A stretch of DNA of 40,390 nt from Bryobacterales bacterium (GTDB taxonomy: Bacteria > Acidobacteriota > Terriglobia > Bryobacterales > UBA6623), in the NCBI GenBank assembly GCA_022826925.1, contig JAJDTX010000184.1:1-40390 (forward strand), in the 5' to 3' direction. The position numbers and the translations under genes are program-made. Under the pieces are notes generated by a model, which was not told the DNA's origin, did no database searches, and saw only the letters and a program-made list of their open reading frames with translations. This document shows, in pieces, positions 27,924 through 39,420 of this stretch (its first letter is position 1; each line of letters starts with the position of its first letter).

Positions 27924-29114
27924 ATGACCAGACTTCAAGACACGCCTGCGGAAGCTGCCTTCCGCGAACGCCTGCGCGCATGGCTTGAGGCGAACACGCC
28001 CAGCATTGGCAAGCACGACGTCGACGCGCTCAAGGCTTGGCAGCGGACGCTGCACGAAGCCGGCTGGCTCGGCTTGACCTGGCCGGCCGAGTACGGCGGC
28101 CAGGGGCTGGGCTTCCGCGAGCAGGCGATCTTCAACGAAGAGGCCGCCCGCGCCAGGATCCCTCCGAGCATCAACAACATCGGCCTGATGATCGCGGGGC
28201 CGGCGCTGATCGCCGTCGGCAGCGAGGCTCACAAGAAACGCTACCTGCCGAAGATCTTGAGCGCCCAAGAGATCTGGTGCCAGGGGTTCTCCGAGCCCAA
28301 CGCCGGCTCCGATCTGGCGGCGTTGCAGACTCGCGCCGTCGACGATGGCGATGACTACGTCATCACCGGCCAGAAGATCTGGACTTCCAACTCGCTGATC
28401 GCCGACTACATCTGGCTCCTCGTGCGCACCGATCCCGATGCGCCGCGACACAAAGGCATCACCGCCCTGGTGGTCGACATGAAGAGCCCTGGCGTGACCG
28501 TCAAACCGTTGCGCCAGATCACGGGCGAAGCCGAGTTCGGCGAAGTTTTCTTCGATGAAGTGCGCGTGCCGAAGGCCAATCGCGTCGGTGCCGAGAATGA
28601 CGGCTGGATCATCGGCATGAAGACGTTCACCCGAGAGCGCGCCAACATTTCGGTTGCCCTGAGCGTGCGCCTGCAACAGCAATTCGACCGCTTGCTGGAT
28701 ACCGTCCGCGACCGGGACGTGCCGCTGGACCCCCAGCAGGCGCGCGACGTGGCGCAAGCCTACGTCGACAGCGAGTGCCTCACGCTGACTTGCGAGCGCA
28801 TGGCCGACAGGCTGTTCGGCTTTGAGTCTTCGGTCGTCAAGGTCGCTTGGGCAGAAATGAACCAACGCCTGCAACGGATCGGGCTGTCCACGCTCGGCCC
28901 CGACGCCCCGCTGCTGTCCGCAGGGGGCTTCGACCAAGTCGACGACACCACCGCCACGTTCGGCACCGAAGCCCTGGCGGAAGACGACGAATCGTACGCC
29001 AAGAGCTGGCAGTTCGGATATCTGCGGGCGCGCGCCAATTCGATCGAGGGCGGAACGTCCGAGATCTTGCGCAGCGTCATTGCCGAGCGCGTGCTCGGCC
29101 TGCCACGCAAGTAA
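27924..29114 (+). CDS. Acyl-CoA dehydrogenase (catalytic-type subunit)
   Basis: A 396-residue FAD-dependent acyl-CoA dehydrogenase oxidising acyl-CoA to enoyl-CoA. Family motifs: WPAEYGGQG, QGFSEPNAGSDLA, GQKIWTSNS, and C-terminal NSIEGGTSEILRSVIAERVL. The Glu in SIEGGTSEI lies where the catalytic base of medium-chain enzymes stands (inference). The next gene, 11 bp downstream, encodes a second, smaller dehydrogenase-like subunit. Such pairs in Actinobacteria form alpha2beta2 enzymes acting on steroid side chains. The substrate is not predictable here. Confidence 0.92.
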   Translation: MTRLQDTPAEAAFRERLRAWLEANTPSIGKHDVDALKAWQRTLHEAGWLGLTWPAEYGGQGLGFREQAIFNEEAARARIPPSINNIGLMIAGPALIAVGSEAHKKRYLPKILSAQEIWCQGFSEPNAGSDLAALQTRAVDDGDDYVITGQKIWTSNSLIADYIWLLVRTDPDAPRHKGITALVVDMKSPGVTVKPLRQITGEAEFGEVFFDEVRVPKANRVGAENDGWIIGMKTFTRERANISVALSVRLQQQFDRLLDTVRDRDVPLDPQQARDVAQAYVDSECLTLTCERMADRLFGFESSVVKVAWAEMNQRLQRIGLSTLGPDAPLLSAGGFDQVDDTTATFGTEALAEDDESYAKSWQFGYLRARANSIEGGTSEILRSVIAERVLGLPRK

Positions 29115-29125
29115 GGAGCGCACCC

Positions 29126-30211
29126 GTGGACTTCAGTCTCAACGAAGAACAGGTTCTCCTGCGCGATTCGGCGCGCGAGTTTCTCGGCCAGGAGTGGCCC
29201 AGCGCCGAACTGCGCCGCATGCTGGATGCGGCTGATGGCGCCGTCGCGGCCGGAGCGCTCTGGTCAAAGATGTCTGATCTGGGCTGGCCCGGCCTGCTGG
29301 TCAGCGAGGACTACGACGGCCTCGGGCTGGGCATGTTCGACCTGGCCGTGCTGATGGAAGAGACCGGCGCGGCTCTTATCCCGGGCACGCTGCATGCCAG
29401 CGGCCTGCTGGCGGCCAGCGCGCTCGAGGCGCTGGCCGACGAGGACAGTTGCCAGAAGTACCTGCCGGACATCGCAGAAGGCAAGCTGAAAGCCACGGTC
29501 GGAATCTACGAGCCGGGCTCGGGCTGGACGCCGATGATGCTGGCGCCGGAAGCTGGCGCGGCAGTGACGAAGCGCTACGTCCCGGATGCGGCCGGCGCCG
29601 ATCTGATCCTGTTCGTGAATCGGACGGGCGGAAACGGGGCCCAGATCGCCATCGCGCACGAATCCCAGGCCGAAGACCTCAATTCGATCGACGTGACTCG
29701 AAGCCTGTGTCAAGTGACCTGTCCGGCAGACAAGCTCGAAGTGCTTGGCGAGGGCACGATCGCCGATGTCCAGGCCGTCATCGACCGGGCCACGATCGGA
29801 CTCTCGGCCGAATTGATCGGCGGCTCGGCGCGGGTCCTGGACATGACGGTCGAATACGTCAAGAACCGCAAGCAGTTCGGGCGTGCGGTCGGCACCTTCC
29901 AAGCGGTCCAGCACAAGGCGGCCGACATGCTCATCGGAATCGAAAAGGGCCGCACCGGCGTCTACTACGCCGCTGCCGTGGCAGACGAGCGTCCCGACGA
30001 TCTGGCCCGAGCCGCCTCGGTGGCGAAGGCGACCGCCAATCAGACAGCGGTCAGCGTCGGCGAGCTGGGCATCCAGCTGCACGGCGGTCTCGGGTTTACG
30101 TGGGAACAGGACCTGCACCTGTATCTGAAACGCGCCAAAGCGGCCGAGTTCACCTACGGCGACACGAGATGGCACCTTGACCGGATCGCCCACGGGCTAG
30201 GGCTGTCCTGA
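29126..30211 (+). CDS. Acyl-CoA dehydrogenase-like protein (probable partner subunit)
   Basis: A 361-residue member of the acyl-CoA dehydrogenase family. The N-terminal helices (DFSLNEEQVLLRDSAREFL) and the C-terminal FAD-binding block (RKQFGRAVGTFQAVQHKAAD, then QLHGGLGFTWEQDLHLYLKR) are kept. The end lacks the (E)GGTSEI block found in its neighbour and reads FTYGDTRWHLDRIA, so the usual catalytic Glu seems absent. The start is GTG 29126 with an AAGGAG site 7 bp upstream. It probably forms a hetero-oligomer with the preceding protein. Confidence 0.9.
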   Translation: MDFSLNEEQVLLRDSAREFLGQEWPSAELRRMLDAADGAVAAGALWSKMSDLGWPGLLVSEDYDGLGLGMFDLAVLMEETGAALIPGTLHASGLLAASALEALADEDSCQKYLPDIAEGKLKATVGIYEPGSGWTPMMLAPEAGAAVTKRYVPDAAGADLILFVNRTGGNGAQIAIAHESQAEDLNSIDVTRSLCQVTCPADKLEVLGEGTIADVQAVIDRATIGLSAELIGGSARVLDMTVEYVKNRKQFGRAVGTFQAVQHKAADMLIGIEKGRTGVYYAAAVADERPDDLARAASVAKATANQTAVSVGELGIQLHGGLGFTWEQDLHLYLKRAKAAEFTYGDTRWHLDRIAHGLGLS

Positions 30212-30269
30212 CGCCAGGGCTTCCAGCTCGGCACCCAGAGCGCGGCGGTGTTACGCTCAGATCGCCGCC

Positions 30270-31844
30270 ATGTCAAGACTTGTAGCCGCTTGCACCGCGC
30301 TCGTCGCATTGCTGGGTTCCTGCGCGGAGACCGGCGAGGCGCCGCCTGAGAAGCCCAACATCCTGTTCGCCATCGCGGACGACGCTTCCTTTCCCCATAT
30401 GAGTGCCTATGGCACCGAGTGGGTCAACACGCCGAACTTCGACCGCGTCGCGCGCGACGGCGTGCTGTTCTGGAACGCGTACACGCCCAACGCCAAGTGC
30501 GCTCCCTCGCGCGCGTCCATCCTCACGGGCCGCAACTCCTGGCAGCTCAAGGCGGGCGCAAACCACATGGCGTTCTTTCCGCCAGAGTTCAAGACCTACC
30601 CCGAAGCGCTGGACGAGAACGGCTACTTCGTGGGCATGACCGCCAAGGGCTGGAGCCCCGGCGTCGCCGTCGACGCCGCAGGCAACCCGCGCAACCTCGC
30701 CGGCACTCCGTTCGACGACCGCGAGACCAACCCGCCGACCTCCAAGATGAGCCGGACGGACTACGCGGCCAACTTCGCCGACTTTCTCGCCGCCGCCCCT
30801 GAAGACCAGCCCTGGGCGTTCTGGTACGGCTCCAGGGAACCGCACCGCGCCTACGAGTTCCGCTCCGGCGCGGAGCTGGGCGGCAAGCATCCCACAGACA
30901 TCGAGCACGTCTTCGACTTCTGGCCGGACACCGAAACCATACGCCACGACATGCTCGACTACGCCTATGAAATCGAGTACTTCGACGCACACCTAGGCCG
31001 GATCCTCGGCGCGCTCGAGGAGAGCGGGCAGCTCGCCAACACGCTGATCATCGTCACCTCCGACAACGGCATGCCGTTCCCCCGCGTGAAGGCCCAGGAA
31101 TACGAGCTCTCCAATCACCTGCCCTTGGCGATGATGTGGCTCGACGGCATACCGCATCCCGGCCGCTCGATCCAGGACTTCGTGAGCTTCGTCGATCTCG
31201 CGCCCACGATCCTTGACGCCGCGGGGATCGCGTGGGATGCGACAGGGATGCACCCACCCGCGGGTCGGAGCCTGCTGGGAGTGCTCAGGTCCGACCGGGA
31301 CGGCCGGGTCGAAGCCGACCGCGACCACGTCCTGATCGGCAAGGAACGGCACGATATCGGCCGCCCGAACGACTCCAATTATCCGATCCGCGGCATCGTC
31401 CAGGGCGATCTGCTGTATTTGCGCAACTTCGAAGCGGACCGCTGGCCGGCGGGCAATCCGGAAACGGGTTACCTGGCGGTAGACGCGAGCCCGACCAAGA
31501 CCGCGATTCTCGATCTGCGCCGCTCTGGCGGCGAGACCAGATTCTGGGAACTCGCATTCGGCAAGCGCGGCGAGGAGGAACTCTACAACATCGCCGAAGA
31601 CCCCAGCTGCCTGAACAACCTGGCGGGCGAGTTGGAGTACGCTCCCGCCAAGGCCGAACTGGCGGCGCGGCTCGTCTCCGAGCTCGAAGCCCAGGGAGAT
31701 CCGCGCATGGCAGGGCAAGGGGAGGTTTTCGAAGCCTATCCGGTCGCCACGCGCTGGGCCGGATACTACGAGAAGTTCATGGCGGGAGAGATCGACGTGG
31801 CCGTCTGGATCCTGCCCAGCGACATCGACCCAGCCATGGACTGA
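30270..31844 (+). CDS. Sulfatase, lipoprotein (N-sulfoglucosamine sulfohydrolase-like)
   Basis: A 524-residue type I sulfatase. Residues 1-18 form a lipoprotein signal with lipobox LGSC (Cys18). The metal-binding start is PNILFAIADDAS, and the formylglycine site is Cys77 in CAPSRASILTG, the CxPSR consensus; an anaerobic-type or FGE maturase must convert it. The IVTSDNGMPFPRVKAQEYE block is typical of heparan N-sulfatase-like members (S1_8-like). It removes sulfate from sulfated glycans outside the cytoplasm. It follows the dehydrogenases after 58 bp; a shared operon is possible but not evident in function. Confidence 0.9.
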   Translation: MSRLVAACTALVALLGSCAETGEAPPEKPNILFAIADDASFPHMSAYGTEWVNTPNFDRVARDGVLFWNAYTPNAKCAPSRASILTGRNSWQLKAGANHMAFFPPEFKTYPEALDENGYFVGMTAKGWSPGVAVDAAGNPRNLAGTPFDDRETNPPTSKMSRTDYAANFADFLAAAPEDQPWAFWYGSREPHRAYEFRSGAELGGKHPTDIEHVFDFWPDTETIRHDMLDYAYEIEYFDAHLGRILGALEESGQLANTLIIVTSDNGMPFPRVKAQEYELSNHLPLAMMWLDGIPHPGRSIQDFVSFVDLAPTILDAAGIAWDATGMHPPAGRSLLGVLRSDRDGRVEADRDHVLIGKERHDIGRPNDSNYPIRGIVQGDLLYLRNFEADRWPAGNPETGYLAVDASPTKTAILDLRRSGGETRFWELAFGKRGEEELYNIAEDPSCLNNLAGELEYAPAKAELAARLVSELEAQGDPRMAGQGEVFEAYPVATRWAGYYEKFMAGEIDVAVWILPSDIDPAMD

Positions 31845-31855
31845 GCGAGGCGGAA

Positions 31856-33193
31856 TCAGACCGCTGTCTCGTCCTGGATCGCGGAGGCGCCGGTCTCTTC
31901 GTTGTCCCGCAGCTCGGGAATCTGGACCCGCACGCGCACGCCGCCGCCGGCGCGCGGCTCCAGCGAAAACTGAAAGTCTGTTCCGAACAGCACCCCGAGT
32001 CGCTCGCGCACGTTTCCGAGGCCGATGCCCCGGTTGAATACCGTCGGCAGATCTTCGATCGGTATGCCGACGCCGTCGTCCTCGATTTCGATCTGCAGGC
32101 GCCCGCCTCCCAGCGCGCCGGCAAGGCGGATCGTGCCATCGCCCGTCTTGGGCCCGATGCCGTGCTTGATGCAATTCTCCACGATGGGCTGCAAGAGCAT
32201 GCTTGGCACCAGCACGTCTGCGATGCCGTCATCGATATCGCGCGCGATGCGCAGCCTCGAGCCGAAGCGCACCTGCTCGATCTGAAGGTAGTCGTCGATG
32301 ACCGACAACTCCTCCCTCAGCGGCACGAAGGCTTCTTGCTTGCTCAGCAGGCGGCGCAGGATCGTCGAGAGGCGATAGACCATCTGGCGCGCCTGCTCCT
32401 GGTCGCTGCGGATCAGTGACGCCACCGAGTTGAGGGTGTTGAACAGAAAATGCGGGTTCATCTGGCGCGTCAGGCTCTGCAGGCGGGCCTCGGTCAGCAA
32501 ACGCTGCTGGTTCTCGATCTTCCACTCGTTGCGCGTGTTGTTCCAGACCTTCAGGGTCAGCCCCACCCCCATCACGGTCGCCACATAGGAGAGCAGCATC
32601 GCCAGCGGGCTTGGCCCGGACGCGTCTTGGTACAGGTCAAACACCAGTCCTCGCCCGGCGATCTGCGCGCGGACGAACTCCACCAGCGCGCAGGAGAGCA
32701 GCATCACGACTTGGAAGACGCCCTCTGAATTGGGGATGCGCCGCCGTGTCCAAGCCACCAGCGAGAACATGAAGAAGGGCGAGAACCGCCAGACGTCCTC
32801 GGGGTCGCGAGCCCCGGACCGCAGCAGCCCGCCCAGTGCGCCGAACCCCACCAGCATGGGCAGCATGGCCCACTCGAAGTCGGGCCCCAGAACGGCCGGA
32901 GTCGAGATCAGCGCGCCGGCAATGGCACCTGGGACGAATCCTCCGACCAGTCCAGAGACGAACGCCCCTTCGGCACCGACTTCGGCTGCCGTGTAGCCGA
33001 GCACCACCCGGACCAGCGAGCCGCTGGCAAACACCACGCCGAACAGCACCGCCAGCTCCAAGCGCTGCCTGAAGGTGCGTTGCTCGCGCAGGAACAGACG
33101 CTTGGCGAAGTTCGGGCGCAACGCAATGCTGGCCATCGAGGCCAGCACGGCGACCTTGACGAGCAGCGTGACTAACAGGTCGGCGTCGGCCAT
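31856..33193 (-). CDS. LytS/YehU-type membrane histidine kinase
   Basis: A 445-residue sensor kinase. Several N-terminal membrane helices (about residues 5-215) resemble the 5TM-LYT sensor. Then comes the His-kinase family domain with His248 in RQMNPHFLFNTLNS, the N box PSMLLQPIVENCIKHG (Asn340), and G boxes DDGVGI and GIGLGNVRERLG. Kinases of this type phosphorylate LytTR response regulators. No regulator gene lies beside it: sulfatase ends 11 bp away and ribA is divergent. ATG 33193 is chosen because the membrane part begins there. Confidence 0.9.
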   Translation of the reverse strand: MADADLLVTLLVKVAVLASMASIALRPNFAKRLFLREQRTFRQRLELAVLFGVVFASGSLVRVVLGYTAAEVGAEGAFVSGLVGGFVPGAIAGALISTPAVLGPDFEWAMLPMLVGFGALGGLLRSGARDPEDVWRFSPFFMFSLVAWTRRRIPNSEGVFQVVMLLSCALVEFVRAQIAGRGLVFDLYQDASGPSPLAMLLSYVATVMGVGLTLKVWNNTRNEWKIENQQRLLTEARLQSLTRQMNPHFLFNTLNSVASLIRSDQEQARQMVYRLSTILRRLLSKQEAFVPLREELSVIDDYLQIEQVRFGSRLRIARDIDDGIADVLVPSMLLQPIVENCIKHGIGPKTGDGTIRLAGALGGGRLQIEIEDDGVGIPIEDLPTVFNRGIGLGNVRERLGVLFGTDFQFSLEPRAGGGVRVRVQIPELRDNEETGASAIQDETAV

Positions 33194-33222
33194 GTCGCGA
33201 GGCGTGCGCAACGCCCTCCGCC

Positions 33223-33249
33223 TTGCGAATCGTCGCGCCCGCCTATAAT
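33223..33249 (+). promoter_or_regulatory. Candidate promoter of ribA
   Basis: A consensus TATAAT stands at 33244-33249 on the plus strand, in a short A/T-rich island in otherwise GC-rich sequence. TTGCGA (33223-33228) lies 15 bp upstream, slightly short; a one- or two-base shift gives weaker -35 matches at 16-17 bp. A start near 33256 leaves a leader of about 70 nt. No FMN-riboswitch-like sequence is seen in it. Confidence 0.55.
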
Positions 33250-33323
33250 AAATCTCTCGGGACCTCGGGCGTTTTCGATCCGTTCCCGGCCCCGGCGACA
33301 GCCCGTCACCGGCAGCAATCCCG

Positions 33324-33959
33324 ATGTCCGGCAGCCAGCCAGCAGCAGTTGAGCATTCGGTCGAGTTGGTAGCCGAAGCGGACTTCCCATGCCGCCACGG
33401 CGACTTCCGGATTCTCGGCTTTCGGGGCGTGGGGCCCGGCGGCGAGCAGGAACTGGTCGTGCTCAAGAAGGGCGAGCTCGCAGCTGGGGGCGAGGCACCG
33501 CTGCTGCGCGTTCACTCGCAGTGCCTCACGGGCGAGGTGTTCCGCAGTTTGCGCTGCGACTGCGGCCCCCAATTGGCGCTGTCGCTGGAAATGATCTCGG
33601 AAGCCGGCTGCGGCCTGTTGATCTACGACCCGCAAGAGGGTCGCGGCATCGGCCTTCTCAACAAGCTCATGGCATACCAGCTGCAGGACGAGGGCGCGGA
33701 CACGGTCGAGGCCAATCAGAAGCTCGGGTTCGGCGCCGACGAGCGCGAGTACGGCTACGTGGTTGCGGTCTTGCGCCACTTCGGCCTGCAACGCGTGCGC
33801 ATGCTGTCCAACAATCCGGCCAAGGTGGAAGCGCTGGAACGCGAGGGGATTCGAGTCGTCGAGCTGGTGCCTTGCGCGCCGCAGGATGCCGGGGATTTGG
33901 CCCAGTCCTACTTGCGCACCAAGCGGGACAAGCTAGGGCATTTGGTCAAGGGCGTCTGA
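33324..33959 (+). CDS. ribA: GTP cyclohydrolase II
   Basis: A 211-residue stand-alone GTP cyclohydrolase II, first enzyme of riboflavin synthesis. The zinc ligands are Cys67, Cys78 and Cys80 in HSQCLTGEVFRSLRCDCG. DPQEGRGIGL and MLSNNPAKVEAL are active-site and substrate motifs, and the C-terminus YLRTKRDKLGHL is typical. It is not fused to RibB, as it often is. It ends by overlapping 27 bp with the convergent YdjC-type gene. No other riboflavin gene is nearby. Confidence 0.95.
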   Translation: MSGSQPAAVEHSVELVAEADFPCRHGDFRILGFRGVGPGGEQELVVLKKGELAAGGEAPLLRVHSQCLTGEVFRSLRCDCGPQLALSLEMISEAGCGLLIYDPQEGRGIGLLNKLMAYQLQDEGADTVEANQKLGFGADEREYGYVVAVLRHFGLQRVRMLSNNPAKVEALEREGIRVVELVPCAPQDAGDLAQSYLRTKRDKLGHLVKGV

Positions 33960-34808
33960 GCCGGCGCGCGCTCGCCCCAGATCCGGCGCTAAGGCGGCAT
34001 CGGCCGCCAAGTCTCTGTACGACAGCAGTTCGATCCCGTTCTCGGCAACCGCCCGCCTGACTTCGTCCGAGCATAGGGCGCGCATTTCCATCTCGCGGCT
34101 CTGCTTGAGCCTGGTGTCCGCTCTCTGCAAGTCGGGACCGCAGATGCCCGGGTGGCACATGAGTTCTCCGATCCCGCCAGGCAGGCCGGCGAGCAGCGCT
34201 ACCAGCCAGCGGGCATCCATCGCGCCGGTGCCGACGAAGCCGGCGAAGTAGTCGCTCGTCCGACAATGCGCCCGGCGCAGGCGTTCCTCGAAAGGGATCC
34301 GCCACGGCCGGATCGCAAGCGCCAAGCCTGCGCGCAGCGCAGGCGCTAGGCCGACAGGCGTGTCGAACGGCTTGCGGATCCAGGGAATCCGATAGCGGTC
34401 GGCCAGGGTCGCGACTGCTTCCAGCACCACCGGCAGCAAGTGGACATGCTGGTGCGTGTCAAGATGGCTCGGCCGGATCCCGTGCTCGAGCAGGGCTTCG
34501 ATCTGAGCCCCAAGCTCGCGCAGCGCCTCGTGCAGCGTCGGCGGATTGGCCAGCAGCCTGACTGCCGAGCGCGGCAGGTGTGTTCCCGGCGAGGCGAGGG
34601 ACCCGCCCTGCACCAGAGTCAGGTGGCAGCCCACTCCCAGGCTCGGGTGCCGATGGGCGATCCGCACGGCATGCTCGAAGGCGGGGCCGTTCGCCATCAG
34701 GGACGTCGAGCGGACAATCCCTTCAAGGTGGCTGCGCAGGATTCCTTCGTTAACGTCGGGGGTGAAGCCGAAGTCATCGGCGTTCACGACGAGGCGCTTC
34801 ACCGCCAC
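33933..34808 (-). CDS. YdjC/HpnK-type carbohydrate deacetylase
   Basis: About 291 residues of the YdjC (ChbG/HpnK) family. Metal-binding motifs are VVNADDFGFTPDVNEGI, GCHLTLVQGG and HLDTHQHVHLLP, with SDYFAGF and ELMCHPG following. Members deacetylate N-acetylated sugars; HpnK is a hopanoid-cluster member of the family. The exact substrate is open, since no other hopanoid gene is in the window. GTG 34808 is chosen; GTG 34802, giving a start VKRLVVNADD, or TTG 34820 are possible. No good ribosome-binding site is seen for any. Confidence 0.88.
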   Translation of the reverse strand: MAVKRLVVNADDFGFTPDVNEGILRSHLEGIVRSTSLMANGPAFEHAVRIAHRHPSLGVGCHLTLVQGGSLASPGTHLPRSAVRLLANPPTLHEALRELGAQIEALLEHGIRPSHLDTHQHVHLLPVVLEAVATLADRYRIPWIRKPFDTPVGLAPALRAGLALAIRPWRIPFEERLRRAHCRTSDYFAGFVGTGAMDARWLVALLAGLPGGIGELMCHPGICGPDLQRADTRLKQSREMEMRALCSDEVRRAVAENGIELLSYRDLAADAALAPDLGRARAGSDALDQMP

Positions 34809-34824
34809 GCGTCGATACAAACTG

Positions 34825-34854
34825 AAAGCGGCGGGGCCGTCGCCCCGCCGCTTT
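34825..34854 (-). terminator. Strong hairpin between lactate permease and YdjC-type gene
   Basis: A perfect 12-bp stem, AAAGCGGCGGGG (34825-34836) with CCCCGCCGCTTT (34843-34854), closes a 6-base loop. On the minus strand it lies 140 bp after the permease stop and 17 bp before the deacetylase start. Only a weak T-rich run follows on the minus strand, so it is a terminator-like or attenuator-like structure. Confidence 0.6.
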
Positions 34855-34996
34855 GGTCAACCACAGGTTCACAAGGAGAAGGAATTCGAACCGTAGTTTT
34901 TGTCAGCACTCCCTAAGACGATTGAGTGTCGCGTTCTTACGGCAAGAATTTCGAATCTCCGAAAATTCCCTCGATCCGCCAGCTGCTGGAAGCCGC
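34855..34996. other. A/T-richer spacer downstream of the permease gene
   Basis: 142 bp, distinctly richer in A/T than its flanks (for example 34891-34990). No gene was seen. It may hold the promoter of the YdjC-type gene on the minus strand, with the hairpin at 34825-34854 in its leader. No clear promoter hexamers were assigned. Confidence 0.3.
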
Positions 34997-36685
34997 TCAG
35001 AAGCGATCGGAGAACGGCCCGTAGCTGAAGAACAGGCCGAGCAACCCGGCTGCGACGACGTAGTACATCATCGGGTAGATCGTCCGGCGGATGAGCAGGC
35101 CCTCGCGGCCGACCAAGCCGACGGTCGCGCTGGCCGCCACTACGTTGTGGACGGTAATCATATTGCCGGCGGCGCCACCGAGCGCTTGCAGGCCCAGCAC
35201 GACGACGTGCGGAACGCCGATGCGGTCGGCGACACCGTACTGGAAGTGACTGAACATCAGGTCGCTGACGGTGTTCGACCCGGCCACGAACGCGCCCAGC
35301 GCTCCGATCATGGCGGCGAAGAACGGCCAGGCCTGGCCGGCGACCGCCGCTGCAAACTCGGCCAGTTCAAGCGGCATGCTCTGCAATCCAGAGGCATTGG
35401 TGTTGGAGTCGATGAAGACCCGCACCAGCGCCACGGCGAATAAGAGCGCGAAGGCGGGCCCGGCCAACATGCGAGCGGACGCCGAGAAGGCACTCTTGAC
35501 CTGGGCTCCCGACATGCTGTGGATCGCCGCCGTGATCAAGCAGACGACGAGAAAGATCGTGCCCGGCAGGTAGAGCGGCTGGATGCCTTGGCTCAGGTCC
35601 GTGCCCAAGATCCCGGTCCAAGTGAACTGCACGCCGGCGAGCCAAGCCTTGAAGGGCAAGCCGGGCAGTCGGGTGATCACTAGCAGCGCGGCGACCAAGA
35701 CGTAAGGCATCCATGCCCGCGCCAGTGACATGTGCTGCTCGTCGGGCTTGGTTTCTCCGCTGAAGGTACCCATCCATTCTTTCTCCCAGCCCTCCCGCGG
35801 AGGGAAGTCCCAGGGCGCGACATCGGAGAGCAGGAAGCCCTTGCGGGCTGCGATGACGACGATGCCCAGGCCGATCAGGGCGCCCAGCAGGGTGGGGAAC
35901 TCCGGCCCGAGCAAGATCGCGACGAGGATGTACGGCACGGTGAAGCAAAGACCGGAGAAGATTGCGAATTTCCAGATGCTCAGTCCGTCCTTGAAGGACC
36001 GGTTAGCGCCGAAGAAGCGGGTCAGCATGCCGCAAATGATGAGCGGGATCAGCGTCCCCACGATGGCGTGCGGGATCGCGGCGAAGACACCGATCTGATA
36101 GATGAACTCCATGTACGGGATCGAGGCCTGTGCCAATGCGGCCTCGACGTCAGGAACGTTGAGAGATTCGGCCATGCCCACGAGGATCGGCGTGCCCACC
36201 GCTCCGAACGTCACCGGCGTGCTCTGGATGATGAGCGTGCACATCACGGCGGCCAGTGCCGGGAAGCCCAGCGCTAGCAGCAGCGGGCCGGCCACAGCGG
36301 CCGGCGTGCCAAAGCCGGACGCCCCCTCGATGAACGCGCCGAACATCCAGGCCACGATGATCAGCTGGACGCGGCGGTCGCGCGAGACGTTCATGAATCC
36401 CTGGCGGATCGATGCCGCCGCTCCGCTCTCCGAGAGGGTTTGTAGCAGGAGGATGGCTCCGAAAATGATCCACAGGAGCGAGACCGCGATGATGACGCCT
36501 CGTAGCGAGGCAGCCGCGACGTGGACAGGCGCGACATCCCACAGGAAGAGCGCGAACGCCGCTGTCATCACATAGGCCACTGGCATCGCCCGCGTGGCGG
36601 GCCAGCGGAGGACGACAAGGAAGAACATCACCGCAATGATGGGGAGGAGCGCCACAAAGGCATAGAATCCAGATGTTTCGGGCAT
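34997..36685 (-). CDS. L-lactate permease (LctP/LldP family)
   Basis: A 562-residue multi-spanning secondary transporter. The family signature FIEGASGFGTPAAVAGPLLL is near residues 118-137, and a related repeat FVAGSNTVSDLMFSHFQYGV is in the C-terminal half with QALGGAAGNMITVHNVVAA. Members import L-lactate, and some glycolate, with protons. The central region (SGETKPDEQHMS) is a hydrophilic loop. Length is typical. No lactate dehydrogenase gene is adjacent. It is separated from clpC by 251 bp with no gene. Confidence 0.93.
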   Translation of the reverse strand: MPETSGFYAFVALLPIIAVMFFLVVLRWPATRAMPVAYVMTAAFALFLWDVAPVHVAAASLRGVIIAVSLLWIIFGAILLLQTLSESGAAASIRQGFMNVSRDRRVQLIIVAWMFGAFIEGASGFGTPAAVAGPLLLALGFPALAAVMCTLIIQSTPVTFGAVGTPILVGMAESLNVPDVEAALAQASIPYMEFIYQIGVFAAIPHAIVGTLIPLIICGMLTRFFGANRSFKDGLSIWKFAIFSGLCFTVPYILVAILLGPEFPTLLGALIGLGIVVIAARKGFLLSDVAPWDFPPREGWEKEWMGTFSGETKPDEQHMSLARAWMPYVLVAALLVITRLPGLPFKAWLAGVQFTWTGILGTDLSQGIQPLYLPGTIFLVVCLITAAIHSMSGAQVKSAFSASARMLAGPAFALLFAVALVRVFIDSNTNASGLQSMPLELAEFAAAVAGQAWPFFAAMIGALGAFVAGSNTVSDLMFSHFQYGVADRIGVPHVVVLGLQALGGAAGNMITVHNVVAASATVGLVGREGLLIRRTIYPMMYYVVAAGLLGLFFSYGPFSDRF

Positions 36686-36936
36686 GAGCGAATCAAGCCT
36701 ACTCAGCGGATAGCTCGAGTGTCAAGGAAAGGTTCCCGAGAACGAGCGACGGGCCAGCGGCCAGCGGACTCGCGCCCGTCGCAGCCATTGCGATGCCAGT
36801 AATCCCGAGCCCGGGAATGGAGAGGCGCGCGTCGGTCGCACCTCTGATCGCTCAGCGGTAGATGCCCGGCGCTAGCCGGCGTCGCGTGCACCGCGAAGGA
36901 TACCCGCGCCGGCGGGGTAACTGAGGCGAAGCGCCC
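36686..36936. other. Intergenic region between clpC and the lactate permease
   Basis: 251 bp without a gene. Small GC hairpins (for example CCCGC/GCGGG near 36908-36921) lie after the clpC stop on the minus strand but lack a T-run. The permease promoter should be here; no clear match was found. Confidence 0.3.

Positions 36937-39420
<2,484 letters not shown>

Noticed and set aside
33250..33323. Possible FMN riboswitch in the ribA leader
   Set aside because: The leader is only about 70 nt and lacks the conserved FMN-element blocks.
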